A stretch of DNA of 64,000 nt, from the NCBI RefSeq assembly GCF_039862785.1, contig NZ_CP156795.1, positions 1,550,001 through 1,614,000 of the forward strand. Direction: 5' to 3'. Below the pieces are notes generated by a model. That model searched no databases. It saw only the letters and a program-made list of their open reading frames with translations, and was not told where the DNA came from. Shown in pieces: positions 1 through 8,771 of this stretch. Position 1 is the first letter of the stretch. Each line of letters starts with the position of its first letter. Both the position numbers and the translations under genes were made by a program. This stretch comes from Acinetobacter sp. ANC 7912. Lineage in GTDB: Bacteria > Pseudomonadota > Gammaproteobacteria > Pseudomonadales > Moraxellaceae.

Positions 1-243
1 TTTTTCATTTTTGCTCCAATAAAGACTTATCGTCGTTTTTAAATGCTGTAGTGATGAGGATCACCACGTCTCTTTTGGAGCCAGTATTGATTTCGAATAT
101 GTCAGTATTATTAAGAAAATATTACAAAAATATTAAATAACTCGAATCCCGTTTAAGCCTATGACTACATAATTTGAGTTTAAAGAAAGCTGCTTAAATA
201 TATATTCCAATCACACGTAATTGTAAATTTACCTTTTCTGTCC

Positions 244-261
244 CTGTCATTAAATTGACAT
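244..261 (+). promoter_or_regulatory. Pho-box-like PhoB site upstream of tatABC
   Basis: Two direct half-sites, CTGTCAT and TTGACAT, are separated by TAAA. This matches the 7-4-7 layout of the Pho box; the first half is exact and the second matches 5 of 7. It lies about 80 bp before tatA. A PhoX-type phosphatase carrying a Tat signal lies directly downstream of tatABC, so phosphate-starvation control makes sense, but binding is inferred. Otherwise the first 339 bases hold no gene I can support. Confidence 0.5.
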
Positions 262-339
262 CAAAGTTTCATGGTTTTGTCATTTTTTAATGTTGATATA
301 AGTCCGTCAATCTAAATCTATTCAATAAGGAATAAAGAA

Positions 340-558
340 ATGGCAGGACTATCTATCTGGCATGTATTGATTTTTGCAATCGTCGTGATTTTACTTTTTG
401 GTACTTCCAAACTAAAAAATCTAGGAAAAGATGTAGGCGGTGCAATCAAGGACTTCAAGAAATCAGTTCGTGAAGAAGAAACCGAAATAGCTCAACTTCA
501 ACATTCCCGTACGATTGATGCTGAAGTTAAAGCGAGTGAGACTTCAATCAAGAATTAA
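340..558 (+). CDS. tatA: Sec-independent translocase subunit TatA
   Basis: TatA forms the pore-like oligomer of the twin-arginine translocase that moves folded proteins across the inner membrane. The 72-residue protein has one N-terminal membrane segment (about residues 4-22), the FG hinge (LLFGTSKL) and an amphipathic helix rich in Lys and Gly, followed by a short acidic tail. This is the standard TatA architecture and length. An AAGGAA ribosome-binding site precedes the ATG. It is the first gene of tatABC, 9 bp before tatB. Confidence 0.95.
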   Translation: MAGLSIWHVLIFAIVVILLFGTSKLKNLGKDVGGAIKDFKKSVREEETEIAQLQHSRTIDAEVKASETSIKN

Positions 559-567
559 GGTATCGCT

Positions 568-990
568 ATGCTCAATATTGGAATGACTGAGCTCCTGGTC
601 TTTGGCATCATTGCGCTTCTCGTTCTTGGACCAGATAAACTGCCTGAAGCAGCACGTTTCATCGGTAAATGGTCGGCCAAATTCAAAAGGATCGCTAGCA
701 ATATACAAAATGATCTAGACCGTGAATTAAGACTGTCAGAACTGCGTGAGCAAATGCAAACTGAGCTAAATCGTATTCAGGAATTAGAATCAAAAATGCA
801 GGCACAACTAGCGAATACGAACAGCGTTATTCAGCCAACGTTTAAAAGTTCTGAAAAACCGATATTAAACAACGAACGTACTTATCAATTCATCACCCAA
901 CCTGTTTCGCCAATATATCTACCGCCAACCCAACTGGATAAGGTAGCAAAACAAGAAAAAAATTATACTGATATAAAGGTGGCTGTATGA
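568..990 (+). CDS. tatB: Sec-independent translocase subunit TatB
   Basis: TatB works with TatC in recognising twin-arginine signal peptides. The 140-residue protein starts with one membrane helix and the TatB hallmark LVLGPDKLPEAAR. A long charged, probably coiled-coil helix follows (about residues 30-90), then a low-complexity tail. Its length and the GP-K-LP motif separate it from TatA. The stop codon overlaps the tatC start by 4 nt, giving translational coupling. Confidence 0.95.
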   Translation: MLNIGMTELLVFGIIALLVLGPDKLPEAARFIGKWSAKFKRIASNIQNDLDRELRLSELREQMQTELNRIQELESKMQAQLANTNSVIQPTFKSSEKPILNNERTYQFITQPVSPIYLPPTQLDKVAKQEKNYTDIKVAV

Positions 991-1766
991 GTATTTTACC
1001 TTCGACCCAAATGAATAAGGATGCGCAATCAATCCAGTTAGAAGAAATGCCGATTTCGAAACACTTGGTGATTTTAAGAAAACACCTTTTCAAAATTGTA
1101 AGTGTATTATTAGTGCTATTTTTATGCTTATTGCCTTTCGCATCGGAAACTTATCAGCTTTTATCAGAGCCTTTGCGTGCTCAGTTACCTGTAAGTTCCA
1201 CCATGATTGCAACCGATGTAACTGCGACATTCATGGCACCCTTTAAATTAAACTTTTTCATTGCTTTGTTTATTGCAATGCCATTTATCCTATATCAACT
1301 CTGGACCTTTATTCGGCCAGCGTTATATACAAAAGAAAAAAGACTCGCTTTACCCCTATTAATCAGCAGTATTGCGCTTTTCTATACAGGTATTGCTTTT
1401 GCTTATTTAATCGCTTTGCCGTCTATCCTTCATTTTTTTATCAGCGTATCGCCAGAAACCGTAGCACCGATGACCGATATCAATAGTTATCTGGCATTTT
1501 GTCTTAAACTTTTTTTAGTGTTTGGTTTTACTTTTGAAATCCCGATTATCACCCTATTATTCATCCTGATTGGGATAGTCAGTACACAGACTTTGGTGGA
1601 AAAAAGACGGTTTATTATAGTGGGATGCTTTTTTATTGCCATGTTTGTAACACCACCAGACGCCCTGTCCATGATCATGTTAGCGGTGCCAATGTGGTTA
1701 TTATTTGAATTAGGTTTAGCAGCCGGTAAATGCATAGAAAAGGCATCTTTAGAGAAAAAGGAATAA
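987..1766 (+). CDS. tatC: Sec-independent translocase subunit TatC
   Basis: TatC is the polytopic receptor of the Tat pathway. The 259-residue protein shows six hydrophobic segments. It has the conserved N-terminal region MPISKHLVILRKHL and the stretches ALYTKEKR and FGFTFEIPIITLLFILIGIV expected of the family. It overlaps tatB by 4 nt. An intrinsic terminator follows about 35 bp downstream, so tatABC is a compact transcription unit. The only Tat substrate obvious in this window is the adjacent PhoX-like protein. Confidence 0.96.
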   Translation: MSILPSTQMNKDAQSIQLEEMPISKHLVILRKHLFKIVSVLLVLFLCLLPFASETYQLLSEPLRAQLPVSSTMIATDVTATFMAPFKLNFFIALFIAMPFILYQLWTFIRPALYTKEKRLALPLLISSIALFYTGIAFAYLIALPSILHFFISVSPETVAPMTDINSYLAFCLKLFLVFGFTFEIPIITLLFILIGIVSTQTLVEKRRFIIVGCFFIAMFVTPPDALSMIMLAVPMWLLFELGLAAGKCIEKASLEKKE

Positions 1767-1802
1767 GAAGAAAAAGAACATACAAGAAGAAAAAAACTTA
1801 TG

Positions 1803-1827
1803 AAGCAGCCTTGGCTGCTTTATTTTT
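1803..1827 (+). terminator. Intrinsic terminator after tatABC
   Basis: Inverted repeat AAGCAG/CTGCTT with a 6-nt loop, followed by TATTTTTT, 36 bp after the tatC stop. Confidence 0.8.
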
Positions 1828-1880
1828 TCTATAAAAATCAATATTATGTTTAATAAATTTGTAATATTAGCTTCACCGAT

Positions 1881-1888
1881 CTGTCATA
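1881..1888 (+). promoter_or_regulatory. Possible Pho half-box before the PhoX-like gene
   Basis: An exact CTGTCATA half-site lies 63 bp before the start codon. A partner half-site at the expected 11-bp phase is poor, so this is weak on its own. PhoX genes are commonly PhoB-controlled, and the tat operon upstream has a better site. Confidence 0.35.
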
Positions 1889-1951
1889 TTTAACCAGTAA
1901 TTTATTCCTGACTTTAAAACACAACCAAACCTTAGTTATGGGAATAAAAAA

Positions 1952-4147
1952 ATGACAGACTACCTGCCATATGATGAAAATCAGGAATTAGACAATAATA
2001 ATTCTAACAATCAACACTTTCGGGATATTTTAGAAATATCCGTATCTCGTCGTGACTTGATTGCTAAAACTGCTAGTGGAGCTGCCGCATTAGCTTTAGC
2101 CTCTTCTCTCACAGGCTGTGGTAACGATGATGATAATGAATCTACTCTACCACCCACTGAGACAATGCCAAATCCACCTGCCCTTAACCCAGATGCAAAA
2201 CCTGAGAAACTGAGCTTTAGCCCGGTTGCTAAGAATTTAAACGATATCGTCACTGTACCAGACGGCTATGAGGCTAATGTCCTATACGCACTTGGTGATT
2301 CGATTAATCCTGCGTATTCAGACTGGGATGATAACAATATTCCAAATGGTCCAAGCTTTCAGTTTCGCTCTGGCGATTGCCATGATGGCATGAGCTTTTT
2401 TGGCTTGAACATGACCAATGGTCGTTATGATCCGACTGTGTCTGAACATGGTCTACTTGTGATGAACCATGAATATATCAATCCAACTTTCTTACATCCT
2501 CAAGGCCCAACCAAAGTTGATGGTCGTCGTCCTGAAGATGAAGTGATTCGTGAAACGAATGCACATGGGATTTCTATCGTCCATATTCAAAAAGATAGCA
2601 CCACTCAAAAGGTAGAAATTGTTAAAAATTCGATTTTTAACCGTCGTATTACTGCCTCTACTGTCATGAGCTTTTCAGGTCCTGCAAGTGGGTCAACTCT
2701 ACTATCTACACGTTTCTCGCCAGGTGGAAAATTAACCCGGGGTACTCATAACAACTGTGGTAATGGCTATACCCCTTGGGGAACATATCTCACCACAGAA
2801 GAGAATTTTATTGGATATTTTGTCCGTAGCAAAACGGATGACGATAATCGCCAAGCTCATGAAAAAATAGCTTTAGAACGTTATGGTTTAAAAGCAGGTT
2901 CAAGTTCACGTTATGCTTGGGAAACTGCAGTGGGTTCAATTGAACCGCAAGATCTTTATGATCGATGGAATGCGGATGTGACAGCTGATCAGGCAGCAAA
3001 GGACTACCGTAATGGACCAAATACTTTTGGTTGGATTGTAGAAATTGATCCCTTTGATAGCCGACAAATGCCTGTGAAGCGTACAGCTTTAGGCCGTTTT
3101 GCTCATGAAGATTGTCGCGCAAGTCGGGCTCGTGAAGATGATAATCTGGCTTTCTATATGGGTGATGACTCTCGTGGAGAGTACATTTATAAATTTGTCT
3201 CTGACTACAAATGGAATGAAAACGACCGTAATGGTGGTTATGCAGCCGGAGATAAATATATGGACAATGGTAAACTTTATGTTGCCAAATTTAATGCAGA
3301 CGGTAGTGGCCAATGGATTGAACTGAGTTATGCAAGCAATGGTTTGAACGAGCAAAACACTGTCTATCCTTTTAGTTCACAAGCTGATGTTGTGACCTTT
3401 GCCCGACTGGCAGCTGATAGCGTTAGCGCGACCAAGATGGATCGTCCTGAATGGGTTGCAGTTAATCCTGAAAATGGCGAAGTCTATGTAACGCTGACAA
3501 ACAACTCAAACCGCGGTACTACACATCCTTTAGATACAGCCAATCCGCGTAACTATAGTGATCCTGAAGGTGGTAAGGGTAACGTAAATGGCCATATCAT
3601 CCGTTTGCATGAAGATGCGGATACAACTACAGCAACAACATTCAAATGGGATATTTATCTATTTGGTGCTGAAGCCCAAATGGCACAAAATATCAACCTA
3701 TCTGGTTTGAATGATAATAATGACCTCTCATCGCCAGATGGAATGTGGTTTGACCCTCGTGGAGTGCTGTGGATTCAGACTGATGATGGTGCTTATACAG
3801 ACACCACCAACTGTATGATGCTAGCTGCACTTCCAGGTCAAGTTGGAGATGGTATCCGAACAATAACATCTTCAGGTCAAGAAACGATTGTCGGTGCTCA
3901 AGTGACAGACCAGACATTACGTCGTTTCCTGACAGGCCCAAAAGGCTGTGAGATTACAGGGGTAACCATGACACCAGACTATAAGGCTATTTTTGTCAAC
4001 GTACAGCACCCTGGAGAAGACTCGCGAAGTTATGATAAGCCGACCAGTCATTGGCCTGCTTCACAGACTAACTCGTCTGCCACTTCTCGCCCACGCTCTG
4101 CTACTGTAGTCATTACTCGCAAGGATGGCGGAACTATAGCTGGATAA
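1952..4147 (+). CDS. PhoX-family (DUF839) alkaline phosphatase, Tat-exported lipoprotein
   Basis: Probable secreted phosphatase that releases phosphate from organic esters outside the cytoplasm; PhoX enzymes use Fe/Ca cofactors. The 731-residue protein has a long n-region, then a twin-arginine motif SRRDLIAK, a hydrophobic stretch and LTGC, a lipobox. It is therefore predicted to be Tat-translocated and lipid-anchored. The mature part has typical PhoX blocks: an MNHEY stretch, NNCGNGYTPWGTYLTTEEN, GRFAHEDCR, a YMGDDSRGEYIYKFVS block and SSPDGMWFDPRGVLWIQTDD. It lies 185 bp after tatC behind its own possible Pho half-box. The family call is secure; the exact substrate is not. Confidence 0.9.
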   Translation: MTDYLPYDENQELDNNNSNNQHFRDILEISVSRRDLIAKTASGAAALALASSLTGCGNDDDNESTLPPTETMPNPPALNPDAKPEKLSFSPVAKNLNDIVTVPDGYEANVLYALGDSINPAYSDWDDNNIPNGPSFQFRSGDCHDGMSFFGLNMTNGRYDPTVSEHGLLVMNHEYINPTFLHPQGPTKVDGRRPEDEVIRETNAHGISIVHIQKDSTTQKVEIVKNSIFNRRITASTVMSFSGPASGSTLLSTRFSPGGKLTRGTHNNCGNGYTPWGTYLTTEENFIGYFVRSKTDDDNRQAHEKIALERYGLKAGSSSRYAWETAVGSIEPQDLYDRWNADVTADQAAKDYRNGPNTFGWIVEIDPFDSRQMPVKRTALGRFAHEDCRASRAREDDNLAFYMGDDSRGEYIYKFVSDYKWNENDRNGGYAAGDKYMDNGKLYVAKFNADGSGQWIELSYASNGLNEQNTVYPFSSQADVVTFARLAADSVSATKMDRPEWVAVNPENGEVYVTLTNNSNRGTTHPLDTANPRNYSDPEGGKGNVNGHIIRLHEDADTTTATTFKWDIYLFGAEAQMAQNINLSGLNDNNDLSSPDGMWFDPRGVLWIQTDDGAYTDTTNCMMLAALPGQVGDGIRTITSSGQETIVGAQVTDQTLRRFLTGPKGCEITGVTMTPDYKAIFVNVQHPGEDSRSYDKPTSHWPASQTNSSATSRPRSATVVITRKDGGTIAG

Positions 4148-4163
4148 ATAACTGACTTATCTC

Positions 4164-4196
4164 AAAATGCTGGCTTGATGCCGGCATTTTGTGTTT
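4164..4196 (+). terminator. Intrinsic terminator after the PhoX-like gene
   Basis: Arms AAAATGCTGGC/GCCGGCATTTT (one G-T pair) with a 5-nt loop, followed by GTGTTTTT. Confidence 0.85.
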
Positions 4197-4356
4197 TTTA
4201 TAAGTTATTGTAATAAATAATAATTTCTTTATGAGGTGAGCTTTTGATTGAGATTGCATATTATGCAATGAGTCTATTTTTTTTGAGGCTGTAAAAGTTA
4301 TTAGGGCTATTCTTTATCTAACACATTGATTGAATAGATAAAAAATATCTACGAAG

Positions 4357-5058
4357 CTAAGCCACAGTCACGTTAAATAATGAACCGATCCAGGAACTAA
4401 ACAGCATCGCGATGATGCCCCAAATCATTACTCGAACTGAACCTTTCCAGATACTTACTCCGCCTGTATAACTCGCCAGTGCTCCTGTAATTCCCAGGCT
4501 CAAGACACCGACCAGTATTACACCTTTATCTAGGTATTGTTCAGGCAGTAACAAAATTGAAAGTAATGGAAAGAGTGAACCTGTGGTAAAGGCACAGGCG
4601 GAAGAAAATGCCGCACGAAACGGTTGCGCAGCGTTACTTTCAGATATTCCGATTTCATCGCGGGCATGGGCGTCTAAAGCATTGTGCGCTGTAAGTTGTA
4701 AGGCAACGGTTTGTGCCACATCTGGTGAGAGTCCACGCTTGATATAAATATTTTCAAGTTCTTTCAGCTCATTATCCGGGTGGCGTTTTAGTTCACGTGC
4801 CTCCATTGCCAAATCATTCTTTTCAATATCCTGCTGGGATTTAACCGAGATATATTCTCCCGCAGCCATCGATGCTGCCCCAGAAATTAATCCAGCTACG
4901 CAAGTCACCAGTAAGGTATGTGTAGAGGCCCCACTCGCTGCCATTCCCACGACCAGACTGGTCACGGAAATAATACCGTCATTTGCCCCAAGTACAGCAG
5001 CACGCAACCATCCTGCCCGTTCAAAATAATGCTTTTCACTATGATAAGAATGCCGCAC
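4357..5058 (-). CDS. VIT1/CCC1-family membrane protein (Fe2+/Mn2+ transporter type)
   Basis: Predicted inner-membrane metal transporter of the vacuolar iron transporter family. The 233-residue protein begins with a short soluble stretch, followed by LRAAVLGANDGIISVTSLVVGMAASG, the first VIT1 helix with its GANDGI signature. A second helix ends GAASMAAGEYISVKSQ. A charged cytoplasmic domain follows (about residues 70-140, with E and H that could bind metal), then three C-terminal helices. It is transcribed on its own and convergently with the phosphatase gene. Metal specificity cannot be read from sequence. Confidence 0.85.
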   Translation of the reverse strand: MRHSYHSEKHYFERAGWLRAAVLGANDGIISVTSLVVGMAASGASTHTLLVTCVAGLISGAASMAAGEYISVKSQQDIEKNDLAMEARELKRHPDNELKELENIYIKRGLSPDVAQTVALQLTAHNALDAHARDEIGISESNAAQPFRAAFSSACAFTTGSLFPLLSILLLPEQYLDKGVILVGVLSLGITGALASYTGGVSIWKGSVRVMIWGIIAMLFSSWIGSLFNVTVA

Positions 5059-5159
5059 GATGAGCTCTCTTTATTGTTATCAACATTCTTATCCTATAAT
5101 TATTTCCCTAAAAGAAACAACTATTTATTTTAAGAAAATAACGGTGTGGTCATCTCCCG

Positions 5160-5188
5160 GATCATGATTCAAAAGATAAAATCATGAT
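5160..5188. repeat. Inverted repeat ATCATGATT/AATCATGAT
   Basis: A perfect 9-bp inverted repeat with an 11-nt spacer lies in the gap between the VIT1 gene and the cyclase relic. On the plus strand it is followed by GTGTTTTT, so it could act as a weak terminator. No gene is attached to it. Confidence 0.4.
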
Positions 5189-5270
5189 GTGTTTTTGAAT
5201 ACTAACTCACTGGGCATCAAACCTATTTAACTCGGTAAAACATATCCTTTATCGCGAATTAAACGCACAG

Positions 5271-5447
5271 CAGCGTCACACACTTCGGCATCGTAAATTG
5301 AAAAGTGGTGAAGTGATTCATACCACCGCAAATACTGGCATTATTTTGGTGGAGTCGAATGAAAGCATGCAGACTGCGATTGCACGAGCAGATCAGGCCA
5401 TGTATCAAGGAAAGCAGCAAGGCCGAAACCAGGTTGTCTTTGCCTGA
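5271..5447 (+). pseudogene. Relic of a GGDEF diguanylate cyclase (C-terminal end only)
   Basis: The reading frame ending with TGA at 5445-5447 encodes about 58 residues. They read like the last third of a GGDEF domain: SGEVIHTTANTGI, then AIARADQAMYQGKQQ, ending GRNQVVFA. The final block is the conserved RAD-A-Y-AK-GRN ending of the family. There is no start codon, no GGDEF signature and no upstream catalytic half, and the frame loses similarity before about 5271. This is a gene remnant left by deletion. Confidence that it is a cyclase relic is high; its exact 5' limit is approximate. Confidence 0.7.
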
Positions 5448-5483
5448 TTCAAGATTATTCATTTTTTATCTGTCTAACGGAAA

Positions 5484-5507
5484 TGACCGCATGAAATCAT
5501 GCGGTCA
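5484..5507 (-). terminator. Hairpin at the end of the Nit1-type operon
   Basis: Perfect 10-bp arms TGACCGCATG/CATGCGGTCA with a 4-nt loop, 28 bp past the last gene of the operon. On the minus strand it is followed by a short T-rich stretch (TTTCC), so it is a moderate terminator. Confidence 0.6.
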
Positions 5508-5534
5508 AAATTCTAGAGATTATGCTGATGATCT

Positions 5535-6821
5535 TTATGCAATCATCTCTGCATATTTTTCCTTAAAGGCATGATGGCGTTGAATAATATGCTTAGACAA
5601 ATATTGTGAATCTTGATCGATCCCTAGGAAACGTCCTGACCCCCAAGTGTATAACCATGGTAAACCAATAAAGCTGACATCTGGATCTACTGTGATCCCA
5701 CGATCATGTTTTGGATAGCCGCTGTTTTCAAAAATATCCAGATCAATCCATGAGTAATCCGGTTTAAAGCCGATGCACCAGATAATTGAAGTAATATTTT
5801 CCTCAGCTAAATTGATTTCTGTCCGCTCTGTTTCTGGTTGCCAAACTGGTGTATAGACACTGGCAGGTTCAGCCGTTTCAATTTCATTCTGCTCAATATA
5901 CGTATCAATGGAAGCATTAATACGGTTATAGGTAGCATCTGCATTATCCAGGTTTTGTACCAGGTTTGGCTGGAATTTAAGTGAACCATTCTGGTAGTCA
6001 GCAAAACGTCCAAATAACTGCATGCCCTCGAGCGCAAACTTACGCAGATCGATGTCTCGACCACCATCACGACCGGTTACATAATGGTTGGTACTGTTAC
6101 GAACTTCTTCACTATAGCGATGATCTTTCACCGTGGTTTCGTAATAGCCCATCTCAAACAGCCATTTCACCACATCCTTGCCACGGTAAAAACGTGCACA
6201 GCGCGGTGCATCACCAATGGAGAGATAGACTTTCTTGCCAGCTAAATGCAAATCCTCTGCGATCTGCGCACCAGACTGGCCAGAACCGACAACCAGGACA
6301 TTCCCTTCCGGTAATTGCTCAGCATTAAAGTACTGCTCGGAATGAATGGTATAGACATGCTCCGGTAATTCAGAGCTGAGTTTTGGATATATTGGCGTGT
6401 GATAACCGCCCGCTGCTATCACCACCTGATTTGCAGTCGTTTCACCAATGCTGGTTCGAATGTGAAAATGCTGCTCGGCAATTTTAGTGACTTGTTCAGC
6501 GACGACATTTAATAATGCAGGTGGATTTAGCTTTTCAATAAATCCATCCAGATAGTCGACAATTTCATCCCGTTTCATAAAACCGTCTGGATCATTGCCA
6601 TGATATGGATGGTTCGGCAATAAACACTGCCAGTTTGGCGTTACCAAAGTGAAATTGTCCCAGCGTTTTTTACGCCAGCTATGGGTTAGACAATCTTCTT
6701 TTTCTAAAACGACATGATCGATATTGGCCTGTTTAAGATAATGACTGACTGAAAGTCCAGCCTGCCCACCACCGACAATAACGACATCATAATGTGATTT
6801 TAAACTTGTTGATTGAAACAT
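5535..6821 (-). CDS. MSMEG_0569-type flavin-dependent oxidoreductase
   Basis: Last gene of the Nit1-type operon. The 428-residue protein has two dinucleotide-binding motifs: VVIVGGGQAG near residues 13-22 (FAD) and VVGSGQSGAQIAEDL near 177-191 (NADPH). This is the layout of flavin-containing monooxygenases (Baeyer-Villiger or N-hydroxylating type). The typical SIWCIGFKPDYSWID block is near the C-terminus. It probably oxidises an intermediate made by the upstream enzymes; the substrate is unknown. It starts 11 bp after the preceding small gene. Family and cluster membership are clear; the reaction is inferred. Confidence 0.88.
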   Translation of the reverse strand: MFQSTSLKSHYDVVIVGGGQAGLSVSHYLKQANIDHVVLEKEDCLTHSWRKKRWDNFTLVTPNWQCLLPNHPYHGNDPDGFMKRDEIVDYLDGFIEKLNPPALLNVVAEQVTKIAEQHFHIRTSIGETTANQVVIAAGGYHTPIYPKLSSELPEHVYTIHSEQYFNAEQLPEGNVLVVGSGQSGAQIAEDLHLAGKKVYLSIGDAPRCARFYRGKDVVKWLFEMGYYETTVKDHRYSEEVRNSTNHYVTGRDGGRDIDLRKFALEGMQLFGRFADYQNGSLKFQPNLVQNLDNADATYNRINASIDTYIEQNEIETAEPASVYTPVWQPETERTEINLAEENITSIIWCIGFKPDYSWIDLDIFENSGYPKHDRGITVDPDVSFIGLPWLYTWGSGRFLGIDQDSQYLSKHIIQRHHAFKEKYAEMIA

Positions 6822-6832
6822 AATGATTTCCT

Positions 6833-7126
6833 CTAGTCGATGTTATAAATGTCAGTTATTTCAATGGTGTCTTCAGGCTTGACTGAGAATGACGTTGCCT
6901 GTTCCTGAATACGGTTGAGCGTATCCATAGCTGAACTGCAGGCAAAGCCGTAACGCGCACGTACCCGTTCGGAAGCAGCATGCAGGGCCTGTTCAGCCTG
7001 TTTTAAAAATTCCTGAACGGCCCATTGCTGACCTTTGTGAAAATATTCATAGACAATGGTGCTTGGTGAATAGAAATTACTGCTTTGACCATTCGGCCAT
7101 TTCACTGTGAAATTCACGCTTGGCAT
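6833..7126 (-). CDS. MSMEG_0570-type small protein of the Nit1 cluster
   Basis: A 97-residue protein recognised mainly by position and by the stretch MPSVNFTVKWPNGQ and SFYSPSTIVYEYF. Proteins of this type accompany Nit1-type nitrilase operons and have been linked to nitrogen-starvation responses. It has no signal peptide or membrane segment. It is mostly helical with two internal Cys residues. It overlaps the upstream AIR-synthase-like gene by 13 nt, so it is translationally coupled. The biochemical role is unknown. Confidence 0.75.
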   Translation of the reverse strand: MPSVNFTVKWPNGQSSNFYSPSTIVYEYFHKGQQWAVQEFLKQAEQALHAASERVRARYGFACSSAMDTLNRIQEQATSFSVKPEDTIEITDIYNID

Positions 7127-8160
7127 ACGCTGAGCTCCGCTTGTCTAAAATCATGTTGATATCTTTGAAAATCTTGGATCTGTTTTGCATAGCACAGACC
7201 GGTAAATGCTTGCTGGAAGTCCCAGAATTCAGCTTTTAAATCTTTATTAGCAACAGTGACTTTGTCTGAATCTTTTACTTGCCCAATCACGGCACAATGC
7301 AGATCTTGCGAAGCAAAAAGTTCAATAATTTCTTCACACTCAGCATCATCTGCAGTCAGCAGGAAACCATAACTAGGAAAGATTTGTAGCCAGTGCTGCC
7401 AGTCGACATCTTGCGGTTTAATAATCTGATCCAGCTGAATATCTGCACCACAGCCGGATGCCTCCAGTAACATCAGCAGGCTGCCCAGAATGCCGGCATT
7501 GCTGATATCTCGTGCTGCATAAGCTAAGCCCTGTTCTGCCAGTTGTGGGAAAATTTCCAGTTCTGCCTGTAACTTGGCTCCATCTACGTTTTCAAAGCAT
7601 TTCCAGTAAGTGGTGTTTGGATGGAACTGGCCTTTCATATTGAGTGCCAGCAAAATATTTTGTTGTGGTTGCACATGCATGACTGATAACAGCCGTTTAG
7701 CTTGCCCCTGAATGGCAACCGATAGTGCTGGCTGAAAATTAGAATCTATATGTGTATGTCCACCGACTAATGGCACACCGTAGCACTGACAGGCATCCTG
7801 CATCCCTTGAATTAATGCTTGTGCTTGCTCAGTGTTGCGATGCCAGAAGCTATTCACAACAGATGTCGCTCGGCCTCCCATCGCTGCAATATCACTGATA
7901 TTCGCCATCACCGCTGACCAGCCTGCAAAATAGGGATGATGTTCAACAAAGCTGGGAATCATGCCTTCGCAGGCATGCAGCATATAGCCATGTTCTGTGG
8001 CAATCGCAGCGGTATCATCTCCCGGCAAGGCATACAGATCTGCCAGCTTTTCAATGTTTGGCTGGGCTATTTTGATCCCTTGACCAATATTCATTTTCGC
8101 CTGCATGGCGGGTGTCTGTTTGAGGTAGCCGAGCAATCGTTCAAGTTCTGACTGGTTCAT
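7114..8160 (-). CDS. AIR-synthase-related protein (Sll0787 type), PurM-like ATPase
   Basis: The 348-residue protein belongs to the PurM/SelD/HypE/ThiL superfamily, which activates amides, carboxylates or similar groups with ATP. It contains the metal/ATP-binding GDDTAAI stretch (about residues 48-54), the conserved SDIAAMGGRATSVVNSF block and the C-domain RDISNAGILGSLLMLLEASG. In purine synthesis the homologue closes the imidazole ring. Here, next to a nitrilase and a radical SAM enzyme, it more likely serves the unknown Nit1 pathway. Its end abuts the GNAT gene with no spacer. Substrate unknown. Confidence 0.85.
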   Translation of the reverse strand: MNQSELERLLGYLKQTPAMQAKMNIGQGIKIAQPNIEKLADLYALPGDDTAAIATEHGYMLHACEGMIPSFVEHHPYFAGWSAVMANISDIAAMGGRATSVVNSFWHRNTEQAQALIQGMQDACQCYGVPLVGGHTHIDSNFQPALSVAIQGQAKRLLSVMHVQPQQNILLALNMKGQFHPNTTYWKCFENVDGAKLQAELEIFPQLAEQGLAYAARDISNAGILGSLLMLLEASGCGADIQLDQIIKPQDVDWQHWLQIFPSYGFLLTADDAECEEIIELFASQDLHCAVIGQVKDSDKVTVANKDLKAEFWDFQQAFTGLCYAKQIQDFQRYQHDFRQAELSVCQA

Positions 8161-8760
8161 TTACACCTCCTGCATTGCATAGGAATGCTGCATGTAAGCC
8201 TGACTGATATTGCTCAATGGATAATGTGCTAGATCTGCCTGCATCAGTACATGCGGAATATTGGCAACTTGAATATTCTGTTCGCTATGCCAATGCAGCT
8301 TCTGGAAATACCCTTCATTCTGTTGCTGTACTGTCGCGAGAAAACGCTGACATCCCAGATTTTTTGCAGTAGAAACAGCTGCATTGATTAGGGCCTTACC
8401 AATGGCTCGGTGGTGACGGTATAAGGGATCGACACAGAGCCGGCCACCCCACCAGGTCTGTTTGCCGTCAGGAAAGATTCGGACTGCACCAATCACACGA
8501 TCCGGTTCACCAAACATCTGACCAATTGCCACAATACCGAATGCTTTAAAATCGTATTCATCCCGATCTTCTTTCAGAATTTGTTGTTCATCACGAAATG
8601 TCGCTTCACGGAGACGGTAATACTGGCGGCGTTCCCAGTCTTCACTAACGATTTTGATCACGATATCTGCACTAATAAATTCATCAGCCAGATAATGTTT
8701 CAGTTGCTGGTTAACTGCCTGCAGCCATGGGTTTTGTGAAAGATCATCATCTAAATACAT
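8161..8760 (-). CDS. GNAT N-acetyltransferase, MSMEG_0567/Sll0786 type
   Basis: The 199-residue protein has the GNAT fold. Its core acetyl-CoA-binding segment runs RLCVDPLYRHHRAIGKALINAA (about residues 112-133), a variant of the R/Q-x-x-G-x-G/A loop. It is followed by FLATVQQQNEGYFQKLHWH. In some relatives this domain is fused to the AIR-synthase domain; here the two are separate, adjacent genes. It likely acylates an amine in the Nit1 pathway. It is preceded by the radical SAM gene (11-bp gap). Confidence 0.85.
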   Translation of the reverse strand: MYLDDDLSQNPWLQAVNQQLKHYLADEFISADIVIKIVSEDWERRQYYRLREATFRDEQQILKEDRDEYDFKAFGIVAIGQMFGEPDRVIGAVRIFPDGKQTWWGGRLCVDPLYRHHRAIGKALINAAVSTAKNLGCQRFLATVQQQNEGYFQKLHWHSEQNIQVANIPHVLMQADLAHYPLSNISQAYMQHSYAMQEV

Positions 8761-8771
8761 CGCGATCTCTC

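Noticed and set aside
23..109. Open frame ending at 109 that reads like a protein C-terminus (SDEDHHVSFGASIDFEYVS...)
   Set aside because: Only about 29 codons, with no start codon and a stop just upstream at 20-22; no family recognised. It could be a relic but cannot be supported.
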